Shown in pieces: positions 42,366-51,763 of a stretch of 64,000 bases of DNA; position 1 is the first letter of the stretch; each line of letters starts with the position of its first letter. This DNA is from Melioribacteraceae bacterium. GTDB taxonomy: Bacteria > Bacteroidota > Ignavibacteria > Ignavibacteriales > Melioribacteraceae. The notes below the pieces were generated by a model. The model was not told the origin of the DNA, made no database searches, and saw only the letters and a list, made by a program, of their open reading frames with translations. Where the stretch lies: contig JALVFE010000040.1 of the NCBI GenBank assembly GCA_027030245.1, forward strand, positions 1 to 64,000, read 5' to 3'. Made by a program: the position numbers and the translations under genes.

Positions 42366-43166
42366 ATGAAACGAATTATAAAACTTATAATCAGCTTATT
42401 ATATCTGCCTTTCCACAAAATTTTTACGATTAATTCGCCGGTGCACTCAATCTTTTATTTTCATTCGGTTTATGAACACAATAAAGAATCGTTTTTTGAT
42501 AAAATTAATTTTATTGGAAAATTCTCTACACCTGTTAACTTGAACGGAATGACAGAACTTAAAAAAAGGGAAAAATATTTTTCACTTACTTTCGATGACG
42601 GATTTCAAAATTTGCTCGAAAATGTAATTCCTTTTCTCGAAAAGGAAAAACTGCCTGCTACCATATTTATCCCGACAAATTATATCGGTAAAGTTCCGGA
42701 GTGGGAATTCGGAAACGAAATTTACGATAAGGATAAATCGGAATTTATAATGACCGAAGAGCAAATTAAAAACTTAAATAAAAATTTATTTTCCATAGGT
42801 TCGCATACTTGCTCACATCCTCACCTTTCGAAACTTGAAGAAAAAGAAATTGAAAAGGAATTAAGGGAATCCAAAAATATTTTGGAATCGATTGTGGGGT
42901 ATGAGATTGAAATGCTAAGTTTCCCGCACGGAGATTATTCGGAAAAAGTAATCGAAATTGCTGAGGCTACAGGTTATAAAAAAATGTTTACGGTAATTCC
43001 GGACAATACAACATATAACGATAAAATTATCGGCCGTATTTTCGTTTCCCCAAATGAACGTAAAACGGAATTATGGCTGAAATTAAACGGCGCTTACAAC
43101 TGGGAATCAAAATTTCAAAAAATAAAAAGAAAACTCCGGAATAAAGTCAATGAGCATTCACTATGA
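42366..43166 (+). CDS. Polysaccharide deacetylase, canonical NodB type
   Basis: The 266-residue protein carries all motifs: SLTFDDGFQN (motif 1 with the DD pair), SIGSHTCSHPHLSKL (motif 2, H-S/T-xxxHP), and LSFPHGDYSEKVI (motif 3). A short hydrophobic stretch near the N-terminus (LIISLLYLPFHKIF) may anchor it. Its last 17 bases overlap the first FemAB-like gene. De-N-acetylation of an amino sugar just before aminoacyl or acyl transfer by the FemAB-like enzymes is a plausible sequence of events. Confidence 0.9.
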   Translation: MKRIIKLIISLLYLPFHKIFTINSPVHSIFYFHSVYEHNKESFFDKINFIGKFSTPVNLNGMTELKKREKYFSLTFDDGFQNLLENVIPFLEKEKLPATIFIPTNYIGKVPEWEFGNEIYDKDKSEFIMTEEQIKNLNKNLFSIGSHTCSHPHLSKLEEKEIEKELRESKNILESIVGYEIEMLSFPHGDYSEKVIEIAEATGYKKMFTVIPDNTTYNDKIIGRIFVSPNERKTELWLKLNGAYNWESKFQKIKRKLRNKVNEHSL

Positions 43167-44187
43167 AATCAACAAATACGATGACGAGACGTGGCGTGAA
43201 ATAATAGAAAAGTTTGATGATGCCAACATCTATCAAACGGTTGCATTTGGCAGATATTCCAAAGGCGGAAATAATCTTGAACATTTTGTACTCAAACGAG
43301 ACGGGGAAATTATTGCCGCCGCTCAAGTAAGAGTTTCTGTTGTACCGGTAATTAAAAAAGGAATTGCTTATATTCGTTGGGGACCTTTATGGAAACTAAA
43401 AAATGAAGAGCTCAAATTTTCTAAACTTGAAGTTGTTCTTAGAGAATTAAGAAACGAGTATGTAATAAAAAGAAGGTTAAAATTACGGATATTCCCTGAA
43501 TGTTATGAAAAAGATAATGATTTTCTTTTAAGCATTTATAAAAAAACAAGATTTAAACTGAATAAAAAATACCGGAACAAAAAAACAATAATTTTAGATA
43601 TTAAACCGCCGATGGAAGAAATAAGAAGCAATTTTAAAAGCAAGTGGAGGAATCGTTTAAAGAAATCGGAACAAAATAATTTTGAGATAATTTCCGGCCA
43701 TAACGATAACTTATTCGAAAAGTTTTTCGAAATTTATAATCAAATGCACGAGTTTAAACACTTCAAAGAACATATTGATATAAATTCCTTTAAATTGATT
43801 CAAAATGATTTGCCGGAAAATCATAAGATGAAAATTTTCTTAGCCGAATCCGAAGGGCAACCCGCCGCAGCTCTGGTTGGCTCGTCAATTGGAAATACCG
43901 GTATTTGTTTATTAGCCGCATCTAACAAATTAGGTCGGCAACTTTCTGCTTCATATTTATTACACATTCGCATGATTGAGTGGTTAAAAAGGATGGGGTG
44001 CAGTTATTACGATTTAGGAGGAATAGATCCCGTTGATAATCCGGGCGGTTATAGATTTAAGTCGGGATTTAATGGGAAAGAAGTTACTTTTATTGGAGCA
44101 TTTGATTCATGTATTTGCCCGATCAGTTGGCTAATAACAAAATTCGGTGAAATTTATTTTAAATTAATAAGTTACATTAAATCTTAA
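43150..44187 (+). CDS. FemAB/GNAT-fold transferase, first of a tandem pair
   Basis: The 345-residue protein has NIYQTVAFGRYSKGGNNLEH, IAYIRWGPLWKLKN, a central FKSKWRNRLKKSEQNNF and the C-terminal YYDLGGIDPVDNPGGYRFKS. This is the double-GNAT architecture of FemAB-like enzymes, which move aminoacyl groups from tRNA or acyl groups from CoA onto cell-wall or sugar acceptors. It shares the same layout with the next gene, so the two arose by duplication. It overlaps the deacetylase gene by 17 bases. Confidence 0.85.
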   Translation: MSIHYEINKYDDETWREIIEKFDDANIYQTVAFGRYSKGGNNLEHFVLKRDGEIIAAAQVRVSVVPVIKKGIAYIRWGPLWKLKNEELKFSKLEVVLRELRNEYVIKRRLKLRIFPECYEKDNDFLLSIYKKTRFKLNKKYRNKKTIILDIKPPMEEIRSNFKSKWRNRLKKSEQNNFEIISGHNDNLFEKFFEIYNQMHEFKHFKEHIDINSFKLIQNDLPENHKMKIFLAESEGQPAAALVGSSIGNTGICLLAASNKLGRQLSASYLLHIRMIEWLKRMGCSYYDLGGIDPVDNPGGYRFKSGFNGKEVTFIGAFDSCICPISWLITKFGEIYFKLISYIKS

Positions 44188-44205
44188 CATTTATTTTTTA
44201 CATAT

Positions 44206-45228
44206 ATGAGGTTAAAAATCGAGAACTTATCAATAGAAAAAATAAATCCGCAATCAAAACAGTGGGATGAAACATTAAAACTTTTCGATGATTCAAATAT
44301 ATACCAAACAGTTGCTTTCGGATTGAATTCCGGAGATGGTTCGAAGCTGGAAAATGTAGTAATTAAGAAGAACAACGAGATAATCTCTATGGCACAAATA
44401 CGCCTGAAAACTTTACCTCTTTTAAACAAGGGAATTGCATATATCCGTTGGGCTCCACTTTGGCAAAAACGTAACCAATCGCCCGATGTTTCAATTCTTA
44501 AAACGGCTCTTGAAAAATTAATCAACGAATATGTGGAAAAGAGAAAGTTAGTTTTACGAATTATGCCGAAATTAACGGAACACAAAGAACTTTTTGAAGA
44601 ATTGAACTTCCATTTATTGGAAAGCAATAAACCTTACAGAACTTTCATACTCGATATTCAAAATTCTCTCGAAGATATCCGGAAAGGTTTTAGAAAAAAA
44701 TGGCGGTACAGCCTTAAACAAGCGGAGAAAAGCGGACTACAAATTGAGTCGGGTGAATCACTCGAATACTTCGATACTTTTCTTGAACTTTATAAATCGA
44801 TGCACACCAGAAAACAATTTAAAGAATTCGTCGATGTTAAAACTTTCCGTGACATTCAACAATTACTCCTTCCGGAAAACAAGCTTAGAATTTTCATTGC
44901 TTACTTACATAATCAACCGTTGGCTTCAATTGTCATTTCGGCAATGGGTGATACGGGGATTTATTTACTCGGCGGTTCTAACGAAACCGCTCTTAAATAT
45001 TCGGCTTCCTATTTACTTCAATGGAAGGCAATTGAATGGTTGAAAGAAAACAACATCAAATATTACGATCTTGGCGGAATCGATCCCGAAACAAATCCCG
45101 GTGTTTATACATTCAAGAAAGGATTAGGCGGTGAAGATATTAGCTTTATCGGTACTTTCGAGCTAAGCGGAGGGATTTTAAGCAAAACAATTGTTAAACT
45201 TGGAGAAAAAGTGAAAAAATTATCCTGA
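44206..45228 (+). CDS. FemAB/GNAT-fold transferase, second of a tandem pair
   Basis: The 340-residue protein has SNIYQTVAFGLNSGDGSKLE, GIAYIRWAPLWQKRN, FRKKWRYSLKQAEKSGLQIE and YYDLGGIDPETNPGVYTFKK, clearly a paralogue of the preceding gene. The conserved segments are the same but the acceptor-side residues differ, so the two may add different groups or act in order. The paralogues are separated by 18 bases and followed closely by the methyltransferase gene. Confidence 0.85.
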   Translation: MRLKIENLSIEKINPQSKQWDETLKLFDDSNIYQTVAFGLNSGDGSKLENVVIKKNNEIISMAQIRLKTLPLLNKGIAYIRWAPLWQKRNQSPDVSILKTALEKLINEYVEKRKLVLRIMPKLTEHKELFEELNFHLLESNKPYRTFILDIQNSLEDIRKGFRKKWRYSLKQAEKSGLQIESGESLEYFDTFLELYKSMHTRKQFKEFVDVKTFRDIQQLLLPENKLRIFIAYLHNQPLASIVISAMGDTGIYLLGGSNETALKYSASYLLQWKAIEWLKENNIKYYDLGGIDPETNPGVYTFKKGLGGEDISFIGTFELSGGILSKTIVKLGEKVKKLS

Positions 45229-45236
45229 AGCGATCG

Positions 45237-46037
45237 GTGAGCTTGATACGAACAACCATAAATTATGAATATTTAATATTTGATATTAATAATATAAATT
45301 ACACTGCATATAACAATCCGGAAACAGTAGAGAAGTATTCGAAAGTTTCCGGTTTGCAACCGCCCGAAAAAATTATTCTTGATATTCTCAAGCCGGACTT
45401 GAGTAAATTGAGAATGTTGGATATTGGGGTGGGAACGGGCAGAACAACTTACCTTTTTGCACATTTGGTGAAAGAGTACGTAGTGATTGATTATTCACCG
45501 CTAATGATTGAACAATGCAAAAAACTATTTAAACCCTCCAATAACTTATCATTTTTGGTAAATGATGTTTTAGACCTTAACGGATACGAAGACGATTACT
45601 TTGATTTTGTATTCTTCGGTTTCAACGGAATAGATTACCTTTCTCACGAAGAACAGCAAACAGCTTTCGAAAATATTTTAAGGGTAGGTAAACCCGGTGG
45701 TTACTTCTGTTTTTCCACACATAATATTTTAAGCATCGAGAATTTATTCAAATTTTATAAACAACTGACCCCCGCCCCGAAACAACTTATAAGAAATATT
45801 TACACGTGGTCAAAATTAAAATCATTATACCCTGAACCGGAAAAACTATACCGTAACCGCGATTACGTTATTTTTAACGATGGCTCTCTAAATTTTAGTT
45901 TGGTGACGTATTACATAAAGCCGGTTTTACAAAAGAAAGAGCTCGAAAAAAATTTTAACAATATAATAGTTATTGATTCGCAAGTTAAAAAAATCAACGA
46001 TGAAGAATTATACTCCGTAAAAGATAATTGGCTTTAA
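45237..46037 (+). CDS. Class I SAM-dependent methyltransferase
   Basis: The protein has 266 residues with a GTG start. Motif I is RMLDIGVGTGRTTYLFAHLV, followed by VVIDYSPLMIEQCKKLF, the acidic motif II/III region DDYFDFVFFGFNGIDYL, and RVGKPGGYFCFSTHN. It could methylate a sugar hydroxyl or a terminal residue of the repeat unit. It is the last gene of the + operon; the next gene faces it (32-base gap) and no strong terminator hairpin is seen between. Confidence 0.85.
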   Translation: MSLIRTTINYEYLIFDINNINYTAYNNPETVEKYSKVSGLQPPEKIILDILKPDLSKLRMLDIGVGTGRTTYLFAHLVKEYVVIDYSPLMIEQCKKLFKPSNNLSFLVNDVLDLNGYEDDYFDFVFFGFNGIDYLSHEEQQTAFENILRVGKPGGYFCFSTHNILSIENLFKFYKQLTPAPKQLIRNIYTWSKLKSLYPEPEKLYRNRDYVIFNDGSLNFSLVTYYIKPVLQKKELEKNFNNIIVIDSQVKKINDEELYSVKDNWL

Positions 46038-46069
46038 TTTTTATGTAATTTTAACAAATAAAGATTCGG

Positions 46070-47599
46070 TCAATAACATTCGCAAGCTCCAATATCCACC
46101 TTTCCGTTAATAATTTCTTTACCCCAATAATCTCTGCTTAAACCAAGCGGCTTACCTTTATCTATGCATGGAGAATTTATTTTTAACTTAAAATTCAAGA
46201 CATTCAACATTGGGTTTAGATTCATTCCGTTTTTTTCAAAGCCGGTATTTTCACTAAACAATAACAAATCTTCATAATAATTGCCGTCCATCCAAATCAA
46301 ATTACCGGATTTTCTGTACCAACAATTATAGTCGATTATTTTATTTGCCGGATTATGAACAAACAAAACAGCATAGTATTTATCCCCTTCTCCTATATTG
46401 TTTATTAATTCTACGTAACCCGAATTATTTTCCAACGTAAAACATGTACTTTCCGGCTGATAAACAGTATTGTTATAAATGAAAATACTATCACAGTTAT
46501 CTTGAATGCTGATTCCAATCCCTCTGTTATTATAAAGAATGTTATAATAAATCCGTGCGTTTTTTACCTTTCCGCCATTGAACCCGTAAAGTTGAATACC
46601 GACTTCTTTTCCCTTAAAATCTATATTATCAAATATACGATTATATCTTATTATAGTATTGTTCAAAAAGCGTAAACTGTCGCCGTTATTCATTATGTCA
46701 ATTCCTGTATGATAATTATCATAAACTGTATTCGATTCAATTATGTTATTTGATACTTCGTAATTTCCGAAAGCGGATAAATAAAATCCGTGCTGACCGT
46801 TTTCATAGAGAACATTATTCGTAAATAATCCGTTTACGCCTTCGTATTGAATACCTTGTCCGTCGCTTTCATCCGTTACCCCATTGTGATGCGACTTGCA
46901 ATTTTTAATTGCCCAATTTTCTCCACCGACAACACGTATTCCGGCATTTTTGGCAAAGAGAATTTCGAAATTTTCCACTAGTACATTCTGCTTGGCATTA
47001 CCGTACCATCCCGAAATTATCCCGAAATCCCTAACGGATATCTCAATCGATTTATATTCGTTAACCGGATTATCCTTTGAGAACACATATACATAAGCGG
47101 AATCAGTAGTAAAATCATATTTGTCATTCAGCTGTTCAAGATTTTCTTTCTTACTTCCCCATTGTATTGTATCATCAAGAACAAACCAAATCCATCCTCC
47201 GTTTTGACTAAAACGTGTTCTCCAAATATTTCCGGCATATTCCTCCCAGTCTGTTAAATTTACGGAACCGAGAATTTTCGGTTTATTACCGCTGCCGTAA
47301 CTAGAATACGTTACATACATATCTTGCGAACCGCCCGATGGAATAATCAATTCTTCCCGCCAAACCGAACCGCACTTGAACAAAATACTGTCGCCCGGTT
47401 GGAAATTAAATGAATTAACTTTAGCAATGCTTTTCCATGGCGAGCTAATGGAATTACCAGAAGAAGAATCGGAACCGTTAAAAGAATCGACATAATATGT
47501 GGTTGCATGCAGATGAATTTGAAAAAAGAAAAACATAAAAAGAAAAAGGTGTCCCAAGAACACCTTTTCCAATTTCGATTTAATATACATAGATAACAC
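46070..47599 (-). CDS. Secreted right-handed parallel beta-helix protein
   Basis: The protein has 509 residues. A signal peptide (KSKLEKVFLGHLFLFMFFFF, about residues 7-32) is followed by YYVDSFNGSDSSSGNSISSP, the standard opening of Pel/PL6-like beta-helix proteins. Asn-rich coils follow (NNTIIRYNRIFDN, NVLYENGQHGF), and it ends KVDIGACECY, close to the common VDIGAYEY end. It could be a polysaccharide lyase or epimerase acting on the exported chain. It is the last gene of the minus-strand locus. A terminator-like hairpin lies inside its signal-peptide codons. Confidence 0.82.
   Translation of the reverse strand: MLSMYIKSKLEKVFLGHLFLFMFFFFQIHLHATTYYVDSFNGSDSSSGNSISSPWKSIAKVNSFNFQPGDSILFKCGSVWREELIIPSGGSQDMYVTYSSYGSGNKPKILGSVNLTDWEEYAGNIWRTRFSQNGGWIWFVLDDTIQWGSKKENLEQLNDKYDFTTDSAYVYVFSKDNPVNEYKSIEISVRDFGIISGWYGNAKQNVLVENFEILFAKNAGIRVVGGENWAIKNCKSHHNGVTDESDGQGIQYEGVNGLFTNNVLYENGQHGFYLSAFGNYEVSNNIIESNTVYDNYHTGIDIMNNGDSLRFLNNTIIRYNRIFDNIDFKGKEVGIQLYGFNGGKVKNARIYYNILYNNRGIGISIQDNCDSIFIYNNTVYQPESTCFTLENNSGYVELINNIGEGDKYYAVLFVHNPANKIIDYNCWYRKSGNLIWMDGNYYEDLLLFSENTGFEKNGMNLNPMLNVLNFKLKINSPCIDKGKPLGLSRDYWGKEIINGKVDIGACECY
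47544..47568 (-). terminator. Terminator-like hairpin inside the start of the beta-helix gene
   Basis: On the minus strand AAAAGGTGT pairs with ACACCTTTT around a seven-base loop and is followed by TCTTTTT. This is the form of a rho-independent terminator. It lies about 30-55 bases inside the coding frame, so transcripts from the upstream 2-epimerase gene may end there unless translation prevents it. Confidence 0.5.
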
Positions 47600-47602
47600 T
47601 AA

Positions 47603-48694
47603 CTATATTTTTTCCGCTAAGATTGCCGCAATTCTTTCGGCGGCTTTTCCATCCCACAGTTCAGGAATTTTTCCTTCTTTCTTTTTGCCGCTTAAGATAT
47701 CAAGTGCGGTTTGCTCCGCCTTATTCAAATCATTGCCCAATAATTGATTTGTACCGACTTCCACGGTAATCGGTCTTTCTGTTGAAGTCCGCAGCGTAAT
47801 ACATTGCACACCAAGATAAGTCGATTCTTCTTGTATACCGCCGCTATCGGTTAAAATAAGCTCGGCGTTTTTAGTAAGAGTTAAGAAATCAATATATCCG
47901 ATGGGATCGGTTAGAATCAAATTATCGTTGTTATCGTTAAGCAAATTGTAATCTGAAAGGTTTTTTCTTGTTCGCGGATGAATGGGGAATATTACCTTTC
48001 TCTTTTCGCTTAGTCTTTCCAGCATACCTATCAATTTGGTAAGTTGTTCTTTCGAATCGACGTTACTTGGTCTGTGAAGAGTAACCAATAAATAATTTTG
48101 CGGAGTCAATCCGAAATCGCTCAATATAGTGCGCCCGTTGGTTTTATCGAGATAGTAAGCCAAACTGTCAATCATAACATTACCCACGAAAAACACTTTA
48201 GAATCATCGACGCCTTCATGTTTAAGATTTTCCAGTCCACTCTTTTCGGTTACGAATAAATAATCCGAAATTGCATCAGTCAAAACACGGTTAACTTCTT
48301 CTGGCATTTTCCTGTCGAAGCTTCTTAAGCCTGCTTCAACGTGAACCACTTTTATATGTAATTTGGCCGCTGTTAAACTACAAGCGATTGTTGAGTTCAC
48401 ATCGCCTACAACCAAAATCATATCCGGTTTTTCCGCGAGCAATACTTTTTCAAATTCCATCATTACCTTTGCCGTTTGTTCGGCATGACTTCCGCTTCCC
48501 ACACCGAGATAAAAATCCGGTTTCGGAAGTTCCAAATCGTCAAAAAATACTTTTGACATTTTTTCGTCATAGTGTTGCCCCGTATGACAAATTAAGTGTT
48601 GAATTTTATCACTATACTTTTGAAATGCTCGATGAATTGGGGCAACCTTCATAAAATTAGGTCGAGCACCAACAACGGATATTATTTTTTTCAA
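47603..48694 (-). CDS. UDP-HexNAc 2-epimerase (WecB/WbpI-like)
   Basis: The 363-residue protein starts KKIISVVGARPNFMKVAPIH and has HTGQHYDEKMSKVFFDDLEL, HVEAGLRSFDRKMPEEVNR and TDSGGIQEESTYLGVQ followed by TSTERPITVEVGTN. It is a 2-epimerase, but the GARPNFMK and STERPITVEVGTN forms differ from the WecB form at 27003-28133. They are nearer to enzymes like WbpI that act on 2,3-diacetamido uronic acids. That assignment is tentative. Confidence 0.87.
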   Translation of the reverse strand: MKKIISVVGARPNFMKVAPIHRAFQKYSDKIQHLICHTGQHYDEKMSKVFFDDLELPKPDFYLGVGSGSHAEQTAKVMMEFEKVLLAEKPDMILVVGDVNSTIACSLTAAKLHIKVVHVEAGLRSFDRKMPEEVNRVLTDAISDYLFVTEKSGLENLKHEGVDDSKVFFVGNVMIDSLAYYLDKTNGRTILSDFGLTPQNYLLVTLHRPSNVDSKEQLTKLIGMLERLSEKRKVIFPIHPRTRKNLSDYNLLNDNNDNLILTDPIGYIDFLTLTKNAELILTDSGGIQEESTYLGVQCITLRTSTERPITVEVGTNQLLGNDLNKAEQTALDILSGKKKEGKIPELWDGKAAERIAAILAEKI

Positions 48695-48714
48695 ATCAAC
48701 CTCTTTTTTCTGAA

Positions 48715-50331
48715 TTATAAACCGTAATATAGAGAAAATGAAAAATTATCAAAGTGATTTATTGCAAAGTTATCTTGCTCTATCTCTTCTTTGTTCCAAT
48801 CATGAGTATAAGCCGACTCTACAAACAGATCGTGCAAAATTTCATATTTTAATTTCATACCAAACTGAAACCGATATTTCTTTAAACCAAATAAAAATTC
48901 CGGCTGCGGTACCGAATATTGCTGCTTGAGCGTACCCTCACTTCCCTTTCTAATAAAATACGACCATCCGCTAATTGTTAAACCTCTCAAAATTCTGTAA
49001 TTCATCGATATAAAAATAATATCGGCATTACCGCCAATCCAATGCCCCAACAAGTACGAATGATTTGTGTACGTTTGGGTTTGGATGAAATTATTATATA
49101 CAAACGGTTGTATTCTTGTATATTCGAAACTAATTGAAAAATTTTCAACCGGAATATCAATAAATTCACTTCCCAAAGTAAAACCGATTTGATTTTTGCT
49201 TTCCCGGGCACTAAAAAGTTTCTCGAACGATATTTCATCAATAAACAAAGTTGCCCACAAATGAGTATTTTTGATTTGATTGCGCGAACTGAGATTAACA
49301 AAAAACTGGGCATTATCCCCTTGTGTAATATCGTAGCGGCTTAGGTAATGATCGGTAGCTTTGAAAAACATTATTGGAATTAGATAGACGGGTTCGAATC
49401 TGTCGCTATAGATTATCGATTCGCCCACTGAAACCGTTAAGCCCTTAACAGGCTTGACAGAAACCGTATGCGATACAAAATACTTCTCCCGTGTAATCCT
49501 TCTTTCGTAAAGCCCGGTTGAATATGTTTTAGCGGAGTCTATGATATCCGACGAGAGTTTTGCATGAATGTAATTAAACGAAAGCCAACGCGTTAGTTTA
49601 AGATCCAAGCGGATAAACGGAAACGACGGTGCTTTATCGGATAAAACCAATTTTCCGCTTTTCCCGTAACCCCATTTTATAAAATCTTTTCCGAGCGAAA
49701 AACTTCCCCATTTCCAGTTAAATCCGAGATCAACATTTACTTCGCTGTATTCTATGGAATTTTCCGATTGATTACTAATTATAATTCCCGTTTCCGGTGA
49801 GAATTTTTTCTTTCTATCTATGGTTTTCCCGCTCTCGCCGTTATCCCTAAAACTGAATCCGAAACCTAAAAAAGAACCGAGATACCCGTAAAACCGAATA
49901 CCGTTCCGTCTGTGAAGATTAAGTTCCCCGTTTCTGAAAGTTGTACTAAGCCCTAAAATCGGATCTAGATTAATATTTATCAAAGAATCGGAATATTTGA
50001 AAAACCGGAATCTTGAGAAAGAATCGTTTGTAAAAAACAACGTTTCGTTAACCGGTTTTCCGAATTCGGGTTCATAAGCAGATTTGTAAAACTCCAATTC
50101 TTCTTTTTCAAGATTTGTTAAGTTTTCATACTTACCGGATACTTCTTTCAATTTACAGGCAATATATTTTCGCGATAACGGTAGAATTAAATCGTCAAAC
50201 TCAATAATTCCTTTATTGCTGAGTCTTCTTAGAAAATCATAAACATCTTTATATAACGGTTCATTTACAAACTGGGCGGAAACGTTTAACGTTAATATAA
50301 AAAAAGTAATTAGAGCAATTGTTTTTTTCAT
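48715..50331 (-). CDS. Outer-membrane beta-barrel, Wzi-like capsule assembly protein
   Basis: The 538-residue protein has a signal peptide KKTIALITFFILTLNVSAQF. The N-terminal helical part is FVNEPLYKDVYDFLRRLSNK with LSRKYIACKLKEV. Many alternating amphipathic strands ending in aromatic residues follow, and it ends FSLYYGL like a barrel. RDNGESGKTIDRKKKFSPE and LGFNWKWGSFSLGKDFIKWG resemble the Caps_assemb_Wzi family. It would help anchor or organise the polysaccharide at the surface. Confidence 0.75.
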   Translation of the reverse strand: MKKTIALITFFILTLNVSAQFVNEPLYKDVYDFLRRLSNKGIIEFDDLILPLSRKYIACKLKEVSGKYENLTNLEKEELEFYKSAYEPEFGKPVNETLFFTNDSFSRFRFFKYSDSLININLDPILGLSTTFRNGELNLHRRNGIRFYGYLGSFLGFGFSFRDNGESGKTIDRKKKFSPETGIIISNQSENSIEYSEVNVDLGFNWKWGSFSLGKDFIKWGYGKSGKLVLSDKAPSFPFIRLDLKLTRWLSFNYIHAKLSSDIIDSAKTYSTGLYERRITREKYFVSHTVSVKPVKGLTVSVGESIIYSDRFEPVYLIPIMFFKATDHYLSRYDITQGDNAQFFVNLSSRNQIKNTHLWATLFIDEISFEKLFSARESKNQIGFTLGSEFIDIPVENFSISFEYTRIQPFVYNNFIQTQTYTNHSYLLGHWIGGNADIIFISMNYRILRGLTISGWSYFIRKGSEGTLKQQYSVPQPEFLFGLKKYRFQFGMKLKYEILHDLFVESAYTHDWNKEEIEQDNFAINHFDNFSFSLYYGL

Positions 50332-50374
50332 TCGGACCCAACGGGTATTTTAATCAAGAAAACATTGTTCCGGT

Positions 50375-51760
50375 TTAATATGCATTCGGATCGCCGGTAA
50401 GGGTTTTGATAATTGTAATTAAAATAATTTTGATATCCAACCAGAGCGACCAATTCTCTATATACCACAAATCATACTCGACCCGTTTGCGCATAAGGTT
50501 TTCGTTTTTTGTTTCGCCGCGGAAACCGTGAATTTGCGCCCAACCTGTAATTCCGGGTTTAACCAAATGCCTTAGCATGTAATTATTTATTTTATTCTTG
50601 GCAAGAACATTTAGCGGAGTAGGATGGGGTCGCGGACCAACAACAGACATCTCGCCTTTCAATACGTTAATGAATTGCGGTAGTTCATCCAGATTGGTTT
50701 TTCTTAAAAACCTGCCGAATTTCGTAACACGCGGATCGTTTTTTGTAGCTTGGGCAAACTCCATATTATCATCATACTTCATTGTTCTGAATTTTATTAC
50801 CTTAAATTTTTTATTCCCCCTTCCCCATCTTTCCTGCTTAAAGAAAACGGGACCTTTTGAAGTCAACTTGATAACCACGGCAATAACCGGAAACAATAAC
50901 GGGTAAACGGTAACAATAACGAAAGCGGAAAAGAATAAATCGAAAATTCTCTTTACTAAACGCCAATGTGTGGAATATAAATAATCTCTTCTTACCGTTT
51001 CGATTTCGAATCTGTCAAAAATCGGAAGAGCATCATTGTTAGCAGTGTATGATTTATATCCTTTAATCAATCTAACCCTAGTGGGAAATTTTTCGCTTAT
51101 CCTGATTAATTCGTTTACTTTCGTATCGGTGAACTGTTGCAAATTAATTAGAACATTATCCACTTTTTCGGAAGCCAATATTTTCTCCAATTCGGCAACG
51201 GTACCTAAATATTTTCCGTTAAGCGACGGAACCGGGGAATCGTTCAGAAAACCGGTTACAAAATATCCCAAATCAGAATTTTTTAGAATTTTATCGTATA
51301 AATCGAGAGTGATATTATCACCCCCGACGAATAAAATACTCCGTAAATTCCGACCTTTCTTTCTCATCCGTTCAAGAATTTTCCGGAACACAAAACGTTC
51401 TGCAGTCACCAAGGTAAAAAGTGAAATCCCGTAAGATATAACGACAAACTTATTGTGGGAGTTAATACCAAGCAAAAACAATAACGCCATTAAACTTATA
51501 AACTGAATAACGGATTGATTGAGAATGGAAATGATTTCAAATTTAATATTTCTAATTTGAAATTCATCGTAAACTTTTGTTTCTCTTGCGGAAATCATCC
51601 AAATTAAAATAAGTGCAGTTGACACAATAAGGAACAGATGATTAATATTTTTATTTTGCTCACCCGAAAATATCCACCAATTAATTACAAGCGTGAAATA
51701 AAGCACTACAATATCGGATGCGACCCGCAAAAAGATATATGTTTTTCTTTGAAAATCCAT
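50375..51760 (-). CDS. Undecaprenyl-phosphate sugar phosphotransferase (WcaJ/WbaP type)
   Basis: The protein has 461 residues. Four N-terminal membrane segments and a Rossmann-like middle domain (RSILFVGGDNITLDLYDKIL) are followed by the catalytic domain. That domain starts KRIFDLFFSAFVIVTVYPLL, with PVFFKQERWGRGNKKFKVIK, FRTM, RFLRKTNLDELPQFINVLKG, SVVGPRP and ITGWAQIHGFRGET. It would transfer the first sugar phosphate to undecaprenyl phosphate, initiating the repeat unit. It is the only initiator of this type in the window, so it may serve both loci. Confidence 0.94.
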   Translation of the reverse strand: MDFQRKTYIFLRVASDIVVLYFTLVINWWIFSGEQNKNINHLFLIVSTALILIWMISARETKVYDEFQIRNIKFEIISILNQSVIQFISLMALLFLLGINSHNKFVVISYGISLFTLVTAERFVFRKILERMRKKGRNLRSILFVGGDNITLDLYDKILKNSDLGYFVTGFLNDSPVPSLNGKYLGTVAELEKILASEKVDNVLINLQQFTDTKVNELIRISEKFPTRVRLIKGYKSYTANNDALPIFDRFEIETVRRDYLYSTHWRLVKRIFDLFFSAFVIVTVYPLLFPVIAVVIKLTSKGPVFFKQERWGRGNKKFKVIKFRTMKYDDNMEFAQATKNDPRVTKFGRFLRKTNLDELPQFINVLKGEMSVVGPRPHPTPLNVLAKNKINNYMLRHLVKPGITGWAQIHGFRGETKNENLMRKRVEYDLWYIENWSLWLDIKIILITIIKTLTGDPNAY

Positions 51761-51763
51761 TGC

